Source of the DNA: Bryobacterales bacterium
GTDB taxonomy: Bacteria; Acidobacteriota; Terriglobia; Bryobacterales; Bryobacteraceae
Direction of reading: 5' to 3'
DNA length: 37,936 bases
Assembly: GCA_016789755.1 (NCBI GenBank)
Contig: JAEUQG010000552.1
Location: forward strand, 1-37,936
Shown: piece after piece, positions 25,838-33,526 of the stretch
Position numbering within the stretch: the first letter of the stretch is position 1
Layout of the letters: the number at the start of each line of letters is the position of its first letter
The notes under the pieces: model-generated
Told to the model about the DNA's origin: nothing
The model's database searches: none
Seen by the model: the letters and a program-made list of their open reading frames with translations, nothing else
Position numbers and translations under genes: made by a program

Positions 25838-25840
25838 AAT
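25835..25840 (+). promoter_or_regulatory. -10 box (TAGAAT) overlapping the TPR gene stop
   Basis: TAGAAT includes the TAG stop of the preceding gene and ends 7 nt before ATG 25848, the start of the esterase signal peptide. The spacing predicts a leaderless transcript. Confidence 0.4.
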
Positions 25841-25847
25841 GGCCTCT

Positions 25848-25937
25848 ATGCGGTTTATCGCTCTCTGCCTGCTCGCCTTCGCCGGCCTGCTTCCCGGCCA
25901 GACTCCCCAGAAATACCGGAACTCCCCGCCGGTGTGA
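25848..25937 (+). other. Detached signal-peptide frame of the esterase gene
   Basis: ATG 25848 encodes MRFIALCLLAFAGLLPGQTP, a standard signal peptide, but the frame then meets TGA at 25937. The esterase frame beginning upstream of GTG 25934 continues the missing mature N-terminus (IPELPAGVKVDANIAYD) at exactly this junction. Adding one base to the AAA run at 25911-25913 joins the two frames as ...TPQKIPELPAGVK. This is therefore the 5' end of the next gene, separated by a one-base frameshift or sequence error. Confidence 0.75.
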
Positions 25938-26704
25938 AAGTGGATGCGAATATCGCCTACGATACCCATAAGGAGACCGTGCTCGATGTGTTCCAGCCCG
26001 CTGGTTTCTCCGCAGGCAAGCGTCCCGGCGTGATTGTCATCCACGGAGGCGGCTGGGTCGGCGGCACAAAGGAAGGCCAGTGGGATAACTTCGTTCGCCG
26101 CTACTTGGAGAAGGGCTTCGTTGTGGCGAATGTTGAATACCGCTTGGCAAAGGCAGCAGTGGCGCCCGCCGCCGTAGAGGATTCCCTCAAGGCCGCGAAT
26201 TGGTTCATTGGGAATGCCGCCAAGTATAACGTGGACAAGAAGCGGATCGCCGTCACCGGAGGATCGGCCGGTGGCCATCTCTCGTTGATGGTGGGCATGA
26301 CTCCTAAATCCGCCAAGCTAGGCAAGCCGGCCAAGGTCGCAGCCGTGGTCAACTTCTACGGCATCACCGATGTCGGCGATCAACTGGCCGGCACCAACAT
26401 GCGCCCGTACGCCGTTACATGGGTTCCCGATGCCCCCGGGCGCATCGAACTCGCCCACCGCGTCTCCCCGATGACGTACGTGCGCCGCGGATTGCCCCCG
26501 ATCCTCACCCTGCATGGCGATGCCGATCAGACCGTTCCTTACGAACACGGAGTGAAGCTTACCAAAGCCCTCAACGACGTGGGCTCGCGCACGGAGATGA
26601 TCAGCGTTCCGCAAGGACGCCATGGCTTCCCCAAAGAGAAGATGGACGAATTGTATAAGGACATCTTCGCCTTCTTGACGCGTACCGGCGTCATCAGGCA
26701 ATAG
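25934..26704 (+). CDS. Alpha/beta hydrolase (esterase/lipase family), 5' end in another frame
   Basis: Probably an esterase or deacetylase of the BD-FAE/hormone-sensitive-lipase-like group, acting on acylated glycans or small esters. The intact frame carries the oxyanion motif HGGGWVGGTKEG, the nucleophile motif G-G-S-A-G-G-H, LHGDADQTVPYEHG with the catalytic Asp, and the catalytic His in GRHGFPKE. The length without the leader is 256 aa. GTG 25934 is only the first start codon after the break: the real gene should begin at 25848 with the signal peptide given above. Without that leader the enzyme would remain in the cytoplasm. It ends 3 bp from the convergent dedA-like gene. Confidence 0.85.
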   Translation: MKVDANIAYDTHKETVLDVFQPAGFSAGKRPGVIVIHGGGWVGGTKEGQWDNFVRRYLEKGFVVANVEYRLAKAAVAPAAVEDSLKAANWFIGNAAKYNVDKKRIAVTGGSAGGHLSLMVGMTPKSAKLGKPAKVAAVVNFYGITDVGDQLAGTNMRPYAVTWVPDAPGRIELAHRVSPMTYVRRGLPPILTLHGDADQTVPYEHGVKLTKALNDVGSRTEMISVPQGRHGFPKEKMDELYKDIFAFLTRTGVIRQ

Positions 26705-26707
26705 CCG

Positions 26708-27349
26708 TCACTTCCCGCGTGAGCGCAGAAACTCGACCACCACCGGCGCCACCGAGACGAAAATAATCCCTAGGATCACCTTCTCGAAATGCGCCCTCAC
26801 AATCGGCACATTTCCCAATCCGTAGCCCAGCATGGTCATACTGAAGACCCAGCCGATTCCGCCGAAAATATTGAACGATAGGAACCGCCGGTACTCCATC
26901 TTCCCTACGCCGGCGATGAACGGGGCAAACGTGCGCACGATCGGTACGAAGCGCGCATAGATGATGGTCTTTCCCCCGTGCTTGGCGTAGAATGCTTGCG
27001 TCTTGCGCAGATACTCCTGCTTGAACAGCCGGGAATCGGGGCGTGAAAAAATGGCCGGGCCGGTCTTGTATCCCAGGTAGTATCCAACCCCGTCTCCAAT
27101 CACCGCCGCCGCCATCAGCACAAGATTTATCAGGACAATGTCCAAATGTCCTGCCCCCGCCACCACGCCGACCGTGAAGAGAAGCGAATCGCCGGGCAGG
27201 AAGAATCCCATCAACAGCCCGGTTTCGGCGAACACTACGGCTATCAGCATCAGGTAGCCCAGCGGGCCGCCTAATACTTCCGACAACAGATGGATCAGCT
27301 TCTCGGGATTGGTGAGAGTCCTTACAAATTCCAGCAGCGCGTCGATCAT
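26708..27349 (-). CDS. DedA family membrane protein (VTT domain)
   Basis: An integral membrane protein of the DedA/VTT family, members of which move or flip lipids such as undecaprenyl phosphate or phosphatidylethanolamine and support membrane potential. The 213-aa product shows the hallmark segments FAETGLLMGFFLPGDSLLF, GDGVGYYLGYKTG and ARFVPIVRTFAPFIAGVGKM with conserved Arg and Pro residues, and about five hydrophobic stretches. It starts 3 bp after the PpiD-like gene and is almost certainly cotranscribed with it, linking membrane lipid traffic with envelope protein folding. Which lipid it handles cannot be read from the sequence. Confidence 0.93.
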   Translation of the reverse strand: MIDALLEFVRTLTNPEKLIHLLSEVLGGPLGYLMLIAVVFAETGLLMGFFLPGDSLLFTVGVVAGAGHLDIVLINLVLMAAAVIGDGVGYYLGYKTGPAIFSRPDSRLFKQEYLRKTQAFYAKHGGKTIIYARFVPIVRTFAPFIAGVGKMEYRRFLSFNIFGGIGWVFSMTMLGYGLGNVPIVRAHFEKVILGIIFVSVAPVVVEFLRSRGK

Positions 27350-27352
27350 GCG

Positions 27353-29293
27353 CTAGCTGTTCTTGAAGGTGTCGATCAGACGCTTGATCACGTCCTGGTG
27401 GATCTTCACGACCCCGCGCTGCTGCAGGGTGTTCAGAATCCCGTCTTCAAACAGATCGCGCCGTTCCTGCGCCTTTTGTCCCTTCAACCGCAGCAACAGA
27501 TCGTAGCGTTGCTCGTTGAAGCGCGACATGTCCGGCGGAGTTTTGCCCGTGATCTTGCAAACGAACAGAGGCCCGTTCACGTTCACCGGGCCGAACACCG
27601 CCCCGACATCGCGGCGGAATGCTTCCTCCACGTAATTCGCCGTTCCCAGGCCCTCGACATTGCCTTCGCGCCCGAACTCCGGAGAGGTTTTCACTTCCAG
27701 TCCCATCGACGCGGCTGCCTTGCGCAGATCTCCACCAATCGCCTTCACCTTGTCCAGCAATGCTGCCGAGCGTTCGCTGACGATACGGTTGGTGCGCTCG
27801 CTCGCAATGGTCTTGCGGATCTCGCTTTCAACTTCGTTCAATTCCGCCTGGCGCGCCGGGAAGACTTCGTCCAATACGCCAACCACCAGCTTGTTGGAAC
27901 TCGTCGTGACAATCTCCGTAACGTTGCCTTTTTCTTTGAGATCGAACAGCGCGTTGTCGAAGTCCGTGATCTGCCCGATGATCGGGAATACTTCGCCGCG
28001 GCCGCCTTTTTCCACCTTCGCGAACCCAACTTTGAATTCGTTCGCCAGTTGTTCCGCCGCGCCCGGGTTCTTCACCAGGCTCACGCGGATCTGATCCGCC
28101 ACTTGCTGCATGCGGTCGAACACCTGCTGCTTGGCCAAGTCCTTGGCAATCTGATCGCGCACTTCCTCGAACGGTTTGAGACGCGCTGTCTCTTTCTCCA
28201 TCGTCTGGATAATGTGGAATCCGAACTCCGACTTGACCACATCGCTGATCGCTTTCGGCGCCAGATTGAACGCCGCGTCCTCGAACGGTTTCACGGTCTG
28301 TCCACGAGCCACCCAGTCCAAATCTCCGCCCTTGGCGGCCGACACCGTGTCTTCGGAATTCTTCTTTGCCAGTTCGGCGAAATCCGCGCCACCTTTGATC
28401 TGCTTCAGCAGGTCTTCCGCCTTCTTCTTAAGCGCCTCTTCCTGCTCTTTCGGCTTTTCCATCGTCTTGATCAGGATGTGACGCACTTTGGCCCGCTCCG
28501 GCGTGCGGAACTGATCTTTGTTCGATTCATAGTAGGAACGCACCGCCGGTTCGTTCGTCTGAATCGCCGCCCCAATCTTCTCTTCGTCAATCACCACCAT
28601 CCGGAACGCACGCTTTTCCTGAATGCGATATTGCGCCTTCGACAACGTCCAGTGCGCATTCATCTCTTCCGGAGTGACTTTGACTTCCGCCTGAATCTTC
28701 GTGGGGTCGATTTTCGCGAATTCGATGGTCACCTTTTCGTTGCGCGAGCGGTATTCCTGCTCCAGCTCCTCGGGAGTCACCACCATGCCTTCCAAGACGG
28801 CGCTCTGCATACGGCGCAGGCTGGCGCGCAACCGGGCTTGTTTCTCAAACTCAGTGATGCTCGTGTTGTTCGATGCCAGAAATTGCGCATAAGCTTCCTT
28901 GCCCACGAACTTTCCGCCCTCGAACAACTGCGGCACCATCATCCGGATCACTTGCGCCACATCCTCATCGGTGACCGAATAGCCCATCTCTTTCGCGTAG
29001 TAGGCCAGCGCCCGTTCGGTGACGATCTGATTCACGATCTGCGGCGCGTATACCGACACCAGTTCCGGTGGAATGTTCTTTCCGCGAATGGTGTCGTTCA
29101 AGCCCATTTGAACTTCGCGCAACATCACCTGGTCCTTGCCGATCTCAGCCACGACCTGATCGCTCATCCCGCTACCCGTGCTGCTGCCGAAACCCGGAAT
29201 CAGGGTCACTACCATTGAGATCGCGACAAGCGAAAGCAAGCCGCCGAGCAAGTACTTCGTTGCCTTTTGCTGGCTGCGAAAGAAGTCAAACAT
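27353..29293 (-). CDS. PpiD/SurA-like membrane-anchored peptidyl-prolyl isomerase
   Basis: A periplasmic foldase anchored in the inner membrane, helping newly exported proteins fold. The 646-aa product begins MFDFFRSQQKATKYLLGGLL with one membrane helix (about 14-34). A SurA/PpiD-type chaperone region with paired helices follows (about 45-240). The parvulin domain (about 266-370) shows KVRHILIKTMEKP, FAELAKKNSEDTVSAAKGGDL and FGFHIIQTME. A second divergent helical and parvulin-like region follows to the C-terminus. The layout equals E. coli PpiD. An AGGAGA lies 9 nt before the ATG and a -10 box is upstream. It is followed by dedA-like at 3 bp. Confidence 0.92.
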   Translation of the reverse strand: MFDFFRSQQKATKYLLGGLLSLVAISMVVTLIPGFGSSTGSGMSDQVVAEIGKDQVMLREVQMGLNDTIRGKNIPPELVSVYAPQIVNQIVTERALAYYAKEMGYSVTDEDVAQVIRMMVPQLFEGGKFVGKEAYAQFLASNNTSITEFEKQARLRASLRRMQSAVLEGMVVTPEELEQEYRSRNEKVTIEFAKIDPTKIQAEVKVTPEEMNAHWTLSKAQYRIQEKRAFRMVVIDEEKIGAAIQTNEPAVRSYYESNKDQFRTPERAKVRHILIKTMEKPKEQEEALKKKAEDLLKQIKGGADFAELAKKNSEDTVSAAKGGDLDWVARGQTVKPFEDAAFNLAPKAISDVVKSEFGFHIIQTMEKETARLKPFEEVRDQIAKDLAKQQVFDRMQQVADQIRVSLVKNPGAAEQLANEFKVGFAKVEKGGRGEVFPIIGQITDFDNALFDLKEKGNVTEIVTTSSNKLVVGVLDEVFPARQAELNEVESEIRKTIASERTNRIVSERSAALLDKVKAIGGDLRKAAASMGLEVKTSPEFGREGNVEGLGTANYVEEAFRRDVGAVFGPVNVNGPLFVCKITGKTPPDMSRFNEQRYDLLLRLKGQKAQERRDLFEDGILNTLQQRGVVKIHQDVIKRLIDTFKNS

Positions 29294-29322
29294 CAGTTCA
29301 TTCTCCTACTGGGCAATTTTTC

Positions 29323-29328
29323 ATTATA
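29323..29328 (-). promoter_or_regulatory. -10 box (TATAAT) of the ppiD-dedA unit
   Basis: Read leftward, TATAAT ends 29 nt before the ATG at 29293. The leader would be about 22 nt and includes AGGAGA (29307-29302), so this unit has a normal leader, unlike several genes nearby. Confidence 0.55.
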
Positions 29329-29511
29329 CATCGCTGCTGCCGCCGTGCATCTGCTTTGCAAGCGCCTGGGCGAAGTGCAGAATCTGTCTTAGTACACTGG
29401 TCCTTCCGGTTGGTCAGAACATTCGATCCGGTAACTAGGGGCATCTCCTAATTGGGCTCCGGCCCTGGTGAGACTTATCATGCTATTTAACGGAGGATTC
29501 AGACAGGCAAA

Positions 29512-29763
29512 ATGCTACCCAGTACCACCAGACCGCAAAAGAGTCACTATTCGGAATCGGAAGCTGCCGTGGCCCTGGGGCTCTCCGTGGAGGAATTGCG
29601 TTCCCTCGTACGCAGCCATATCCTTAAGAATAATGAGGAGGATGCCACAAATGTCCCCTCCGCTACTTACCAGCCATCGGACCTGCTGATCCTCAGAATG
29701 GTGCTGCGAGGACTCAATACATCCCCCGTTGAGAACGAACCTGCTCATTCGGCTTCCGCCTGA
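29512..29763 (+). CDS. Small MerR-like helix-turn-helix protein
   Basis: An 83-aa product with a recognisable DNA-binding-type segment (YSESEAAVALGLSVEELRSL, then VRSHILKNNEED) in which two short helices separated by a turn match the N-terminal half of a MerR/excisionase-type domain. A second helix (QPSDLLILRMVLRGL) follows, and the end is flexible. GGAGG is found 15-20 nt before ATG 29512 and AGG closer to it. It stands alone between the divergent ppiD unit and a dehydrogenase gene, so its target is unknown. I think it belongs to an acidobacterial group of small regulators, from memory of sequence style only. Confidence 0.75.
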   Translation: MLPSTTRPQKSHYSESEAAVALGLSVEELRSLVRSHILKNNEEDATNVPSATYQPSDLLILRMVLRGLNTSPVENEPAHSASA

Positions 29764-29800
29764 TCCGCCCTGTCTATCTCCTCGCCTCCGCCCCCTGACA

Positions 29801-29815
29801 GGGTATACAATACCC
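29801..29815. promoter_or_regulatory. GGGTAT-ACA-ATACCC inverted repeat
   Basis: A perfect 6-bp inverted repeat with a 3-nt centre lies 38 bp after the small HTH gene and about 31 bp before the TTG start of the next gene. TTTTC follows it. It might be an operator for the HTH protein, or a weak terminator. Confidence 0.4.
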
Positions 29816-29833
29816 TTTTCTACTTACCCCCTC

Positions 29834-29839
29834 AGGAGG
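29834..29839 (+). promoter_or_regulatory. Strong Shine-Dalgarno supporting a TTG start
   Basis: AGGAGG lies 7 nt before TTG 29847. The conserved first strand (AKLGFLGLGIMG) begins immediately after, so the rare TTG is the best start. Confidence 0.7.
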
Positions 29840-29846
29840 CAATCCC

Positions 29847-30740
29847 TTGGCAAAACTCGGTTTCCTTGGCTTGGGCATCATGGGCTATCCCATGGCTCGC
29901 AATCTCATACGCGGCGGACATGAGGTCGCCGTTTGGACCCATAGCGAAAAAAAGGCGAAACAGCTTGTCGCGGACGAGAAGTCCGGCGTTGCCTGCGCCA
30001 CACCTAAGGATGTCGCCGCTCATGCCGACGTCATCTTCCTCTGCGTCGGCGACACCGCCATGTCTACCGCCGTCATCCTCGGACCCAACGGCCTGATCGA
30101 AACCGCCAAACCCGGTACCGTCATCGTCGACGCCAGCACCGTCGCTCCTGCCCAAAGCACTGCCATGCGGGACGCCCTCCAGCCCAAGGGCATCCATTAT
30201 TTGGACGCTCCCTGTACCGGATCCAAGCCCGGCGCCGAAGGCGGTAACCTCACATTCATGGTTGGAGGCGATCCCCAGGTCTTCGAACAAATCAAGCCGC
30301 TCTTCGAGCCTATGGGCAAACAACTCTTCTATTGCGGAACCCACGGCATGGGAACCAACGCCAAACTCACCCAGAACCTAGTCTTATCCAACATACTGCA
30401 GGCGTTCAACGAAGGCATCATCCTGGCTACCAAAGCCGGTGTCGATCCCAAGCTGATGATCGAAATCCTCGACAAGAGCGCCGCCAAGTGCGGACTGATC
30501 AACTTCAAAGCTCCCTATGTGTTTGCCCGCAACTTCGAAACCAACTTTGCGGTGAAGTGGATGCACAAGGACATCGGACTCATGCTCGATTCCGCCAAAG
30601 ACCTCAACGTTCCACTCCCCCTCACCGCCCTCACCCAGCAGCTTTTCCGGGCAGCCATCGCCCAGGGCCATGGCGACGAGGATATCTGCTCCACTATCAA
30701 GGTCTTGGAGTCGAGTGTGGGGATCGAGGTGAAAGCTTGA
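29847..30740 (+). CDS. Beta-hydroxyacid dehydrogenase (3-hydroxyisobutyrate / tartronate semialdehyde reductase family)
   Basis: An NAD(P)-dependent oxidoreductase of the 6-phosphogluconate-dehydrogenase-like superfamily. The 297-aa protein has the nucleotide-binding motif GLGIMGYPMARNLIRGGHEV at the N-terminus, the substrate loop YLDAPCTGSKPGAEGGNLTFMVGG and the helix with the catalytic Lys (GTNAKLTQNLVLSNILQAFNE). An all-helical C-terminal domain follows. The DAPCTGSKPGA loop, with Cys instead of the usual Val-Ser-Gly, shows it is not a textbook 3-hydroxyisobutyrate dehydrogenase; succinic or glyoxylate reductase activity is possible. TTG is the start. It ends before the structured region upstream of dxr. 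Confidence 0.9.
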   Translation: MAKLGFLGLGIMGYPMARNLIRGGHEVAVWTHSEKKAKQLVADEKSGVACATPKDVAAHADVIFLCVGDTAMSTAVILGPNGLIETAKPGTVIVDASTVAPAQSTAMRDALQPKGIHYLDAPCTGSKPGAEGGNLTFMVGGDPQVFEQIKPLFEPMGKQLFYCGTHGMGTNAKLTQNLVLSNILQAFNEGIILATKAGVDPKLMIEILDKSAAKCGLINFKAPYVFARNFETNFAVKWMHKDIGLMLDSAKDLNVPLPLTALTQQLFRAAIAQGHGDEDICSTIKVLESSVGIEVKA

Positions 30741-30752
30741 CGAGGAGAATCC

Positions 30753-30802
30753 ATTTTTTTTGAGATTTTTCTCTTGCAATCCCAAATTCCATATTCTATA
30801 GT
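30753..30802 (+). promoter_or_regulatory. Strong sigma70 promoter with T-rich upstream element
   Basis: TTGCAA (30774-30779) and TATAGT (30797-30802) are 17 nt apart, the optimum. Runs of eight and five T just upstream (30753-30770) resemble an UP element. Initiation is expected near 30809, directly before the structured RNA below. This is the most consensus-like promoter in the window. Confidence 0.6.
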
Positions 30803-30808
30803 AAAAGT

Positions 30809-30890
30809 AAGCCGGGGAGGCAACTCCCACCAAAGCGAGACTAACCTCATAAAGACCCCTGAAGCAAACCTCCCCGGCGCCCTCTGGGTC
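30809..30890 (+). ncRNA. Candidate structured leader or small RNA upstream of dxr
   Basis: The predicted transcript begins with a 10-nt arm, GCCGGGGAGG (30811-30820), that pairs perfectly with CCTCCCCGGC (30869-30878). The same 5' arm can instead form a GGGAG-GCAA-CTCCC hairpin with a GNRA-type loop (30815-30828), so the two stems exclude each other. GACCC in the loop (30854-30858) is complementary to GGGTC just outside (30886-30890), permitting a pseudoknot. It matches no riboswitch, ribozyme, SRP, 6S or tmRNA pattern that I know. It could be a cis-regulator of dxr, whose GTG is 53 nt further, or a separate RNA. Confidence 0.45.
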
Positions 30891-30955
30891 ACCTTTCTAA
30901 AGTCAGTCTGAAGCAATCCTCAATCTGATATCATTGAACTTGCGTGAAGCAAATC
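30859..30955 (+). repeat. Three copies of TGAAGCAA around the dxr start
   Basis: CTGAAGCAAACCTC (30859-30872) and CTGAAGCAATCCTC (30908-30921) differ at one base, and GTGAAGCAAATC at the dxr start codon (30944-30955) repeats the core TGAAGCAA. The spacings are 49 and 36 nt. The first copy overlaps the 3' arm of the RNA stem. Confidence 0.5.
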
Positions 30956-32125
30956 ACCATATTGGGTTCTACCGGATCCATCGGCACCAGCACGCTTGAC
31001 GTCATCCGTCAACATCGTGATCGATTCACGGTATTCGCTCTCGCCGCCGGGTCCAACGCCGACCTGCTAGCCTCCCAAATTCGGGAGTTCCGCCCCAAGA
31101 TCGCCTCACTTGCAACCGATTCCGCACGTACGCGTCTTATTAGTATCCTCCGAGATTCGGGAATGCCGGAATCCGAATGGCCAGAATTGACCTTCGGTCC
31201 GGCATCCCGGATGAACGTGGCAACCGCGTCCGAAGTGGACATTGTTATGTCCTCCATCGTGGGCGTCGCCGGACTCGAAGCCACCTATGAGGCTGTCAAA
31301 CGGGGAAAAATAGTGGGCTTGGCTAACAAAGAAGTTCTTGTCGCCGCTGGCAGTCTCGTCATTGAGGCGGCCCGTGCCCATGGCTCAGACCGCCTGCTAC
31401 CCGTCGATTCCGAGCATAATGGCGCCCACCAGTGCTTCCGCGCCGGCCGCCATCACGAAGTCCGCAAGTTGCTTCTCACTGCTTCCGGCGGGCCTTTCCG
31501 CAATACTCCCGCAGAAGCTCTCCAATCTGTCACTCCGCAACAGGCACTGCGTCACCCCACCTGGGTCATGGGTCCCCGCATCACTATCGATTCCTCCACG
31601 CTCATGAATAAGGGCTTTGAAGTCATCGAAGCCTGCTGGCTTTTCGATCTCCCGCCTTCCCAGGTTGAAGTTGTGGTTCATCCCCAATCCAAGATCCACG
31701 CGATGGTGGAATACAACGATGGCAGCGTTATCGCCCAGGTCTCGGCTACGGACATGCGCATGCCCATCCAGTATGCCCTGACCTACCCCGACAGATGGGA
31801 CGCTCCGGTGCAACCCCTCGACTGGACCAACATGTCCCATTGGGAGTTCTTCCCCCCCGATCTCGACAAGTTCCCTCTCCTGAGACTCGCCTATCAGGCG
31901 ATGGAAACCGGCGGGACAGCCACGGCCACGCTCAACGCCGCCGACGAGGTTGCCGTCGAGTCCTTCCTCCAAGGCGAAATTTCCTACCCTCGTATCGCCG
32001 AGGTTGTTGAGGAAACCTTGCAACAGGTTCCCTCGCGCAGGCCGGTGTCGATTGCGGAGGTCCTCGACATCGATTCCCACTCCCGCCAGGTGGCTCGCGC
32101 CCTGGCCCATGGCAAGCTAGTATAG
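30944..32125 (+). CDS. dxr: 1-deoxy-D-xylulose-5-phosphate reductoisomerase
   Basis: Converts DXP to 2-C-methyl-D-erythritol 4-phosphate with NADPH, the second step of the MEP isoprenoid pathway that feeds hopanoid and undecaprenyl lipid synthesis. The 393-aa length is normal. Motifs include the NADPH-binding GSTGSIGTSTLDVI at residues 8-21, the metal ligands D155 and E157 in VDSEHN, and E226 and E229 in NKGFEVIEA. The GTG at 30944 lacks a Shine-Dalgarno; TATCAT lies 9 nt upstream, so a second, leaderless transcript is possible. It is followed by rseP at 16 bp, the widespread dxr-rseP arrangement. Confidence 0.96.
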   Translation: MKQITILGSTGSIGTSTLDVIRQHRDRFTVFALAAGSNADLLASQIREFRPKIASLATDSARTRLISILRDSGMPESEWPELTFGPASRMNVATASEVDIVMSSIVGVAGLEATYEAVKRGKIVGLANKEVLVAAGSLVIEAARAHGSDRLLPVDSEHNGAHQCFRAGRHHEVRKLLLTASGGPFRNTPAEALQSVTPQQALRHPTWVMGPRITIDSSTLMNKGFEVIEACWLFDLPPSQVEVVVHPQSKIHAMVEYNDGSVIAQVSATDMRMPIQYALTYPDRWDAPVQPLDWTNMSHWEFFPPDLDKFPLLRLAYQAMETGGTATATLNAADEVAVESFLQGEISYPRIAEVVEETLQQVPSRRPVSIAEVLDIDSHSRQVARALAHGKLV

Positions 32126-32141
32126 AGGCGTATCCTTACTT

Positions 32142-33458
32142 ATGGGTGTTATTGAGAATATCTGGTGGCTTCTGGTCCTGATCGGGATCATGATCCTGAT
32201 TCATGAACTGGGGCATTATTGGGCGGCGCGGCTGTTCGACGTCAAAGTCGAAGCCTTCAGCTTCGGCTTCGGACCCCGCCTGTTCGGCTTCCGCAAGGGC
32301 GAAACCGACTTCCGCTTCTCTCTCATCCTATTCGGTGGCTATGTCAAAATGGCGGGCGAACAGGTTGGCGATGAGGCATCCGCGGACCCTCGTTCTTTCC
32401 TCGCGAAACCTCGCTGGCAACGTCTCATCATCGCCTTTGCCGGCCCCTTCATGAACATTATTCTGGCCGTTGTTCTGGTCACCGGATTGTTCAGCGTCCA
32501 GTTCCCCAAGGTTCCGGTCACGCCGTCCCCCACGATCGGCTATTTGACCGCCGACGGCGCCGCTGCCAAAGCCGGCCTGAAAGAGGGTGACCGCATCCTC
32601 GCCCTCAACGAACTCAAGAATCCAACTTGGGACGATATCGCCCTCAAGGAAATCGGCGGCGCGCAGTCGCCGCTTTCGGTTCTTATCGAGCGCTCCGACA
32701 AGTCGCAGCAGGTAGTCACCGTCACACCCGTTCTTGATGAGAAGAATGGCGTCGGCAGCGCCGGGTGGGCGGAGCAGATGCCTGTCCAGATTTCCCGCGT
32801 CTCCCCTGGTTCGGAGGCCGAACGCATCGGCCTGCAAAAGGGCGACATCATCGTTTCGGCAGGCGGCGCTCCCGTTCGTCACACCTACAAATTGCACGAC
32901 GTGATGAAAGCCTCCGAAGGGCGTCCCGTCGAGATCGAGGTTCTTCGCAACGGCAAGCAGCAGCGTTTCACGGCCACCCCCCGCCAGCAGGAGATCGATG
33001 GCCAGAAGCGTTGGATGATCGGTGTCAGCCTGGAACTTCCGGTGACCTTCGTCGCCCTCCCGCTGCCGGAAGCCTTCCGCGAGTCGATCCGCGCCAACGC
33101 CCGCAACGCCGGCGTCATCGTTTCCTTCCTCAAAGGCATCATTGAGCGACGGATGTCAGCCAAGTCCCTGGAAGGCCCTATTCGCATCGCCCAGATCTCC
33201 AAGGAGGCCGCCCGCGAGGGCCCCTCCACCTTCATCAGCCTGATGGCCATGGTCAGCCTCAATCTCGCCATCTTCAACCTACTGCCCATCCCGATCCTCG
33301 ACGGTGGAGTCATCCTCCTGTTGCTCATCGAGATGCTCATGCGGCGCGACCTCAGTCTCGCCGTCAAGGAGGCCGTCTTTAAGGTGGGCTTCGTTTTTCT
33401 GATGATGGTCGTAGTCTTTGTCCTCTATAACGACATCACCAAGATCCTGCCTGGCTAA
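32142..33458 (+). CDS. rseP: RIP site-2 metalloprotease RseP, M50 family
   Basis: An intramembrane zinc protease that cuts transmembrane anti-sigma factors and signal peptide remnants. The 438-aa product carries H21-E22-L-G-H25 in the first membrane helix and the third zinc ligand D387 in NLLPIPILDGG near the end. Two PDZ domains lie in between (about 120-200 with AAAKAGLKEGDRILALN, and 205-290 with SEAERIGLQKGDIIVSAGG), as in E. coli RseP. The anti-sigma-like membrane protein encoded at 17315 is a plausible substrate, by inference. TATCCT lies 5 nt before the ATG, but cotranscription with dxr is more likely. Confidence 0.95.
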   Translation: MGVIENIWWLLVLIGIMILIHELGHYWAARLFDVKVEAFSFGFGPRLFGFRKGETDFRFSLILFGGYVKMAGEQVGDEASADPRSFLAKPRWQRLIIAFAGPFMNIILAVVLVTGLFSVQFPKVPVTPSPTIGYLTADGAAAKAGLKEGDRILALNELKNPTWDDIALKEIGGAQSPLSVLIERSDKSQQVVTVTPVLDEKNGVGSAGWAEQMPVQISRVSPGSEAERIGLQKGDIIVSAGGAPVRHTYKLHDVMKASEGRPVEIEVLRNGKQQRFTATPRQQEIDGQKRWMIGVSLELPVTFVALPLPEAFRESIRANARNAGVIVSFLKGIIERRMSAKSLEGPIRIAQISKEAAREGPSTFISLMAMVSLNLAIFNLLPIPILDGGVILLLLIEMLMRRDLSLAVKEAVFKVGFVFLMMVVVFVLYNDITKILPG

Positions 33459-33460
33459 CC

Positions 33461-33474
33461 GGCGGTTCTCCGCC
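33461..33474 (+). terminator. Short hairpin after rseP
   Basis: GGCGG, loop TTCT, CCGCC starts 2 bp after the rseP stop. It lacks a T-run, so termination would be partial or Rho-assisted. Confidence 0.4.
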
Positions 33475-33485
33475 AGCCCTGCTTG

Positions 33486-33491
33486 TATAAT
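33486..33491 (+). promoter_or_regulatory. -10 box (TATAAT) of greA
   Basis: A perfect TATAAT lies 35 nt before the greA ATG. A -35 is not obvious. The box directly follows the rseP hairpin, so greA is probably a separate transcription unit. Confidence 0.5.
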
Positions 33492-33526
33492 GAAGAAAGC
33501 GGCCGCAAGACGGCTACCAATCCCGC

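Noticed and set aside
27290..29218. A 642-codon open frame antisense to the PpiD-like gene
   Set aside because: It mirrors the coding frame of a clear parvulin-family gene; high GC in third positions removes stop codons on the opposite strand. The translation has no domain and is rich in His, Arg and Leu.
30809..30890. Known ribozyme, SRP RNA, 6S or listed riboswitch at the dxr leader
   Set aside because: The conserved cores I know for hammerhead, HDV, twister, SRP, cobalamin, SAM and c-di-GMP elements are not present.
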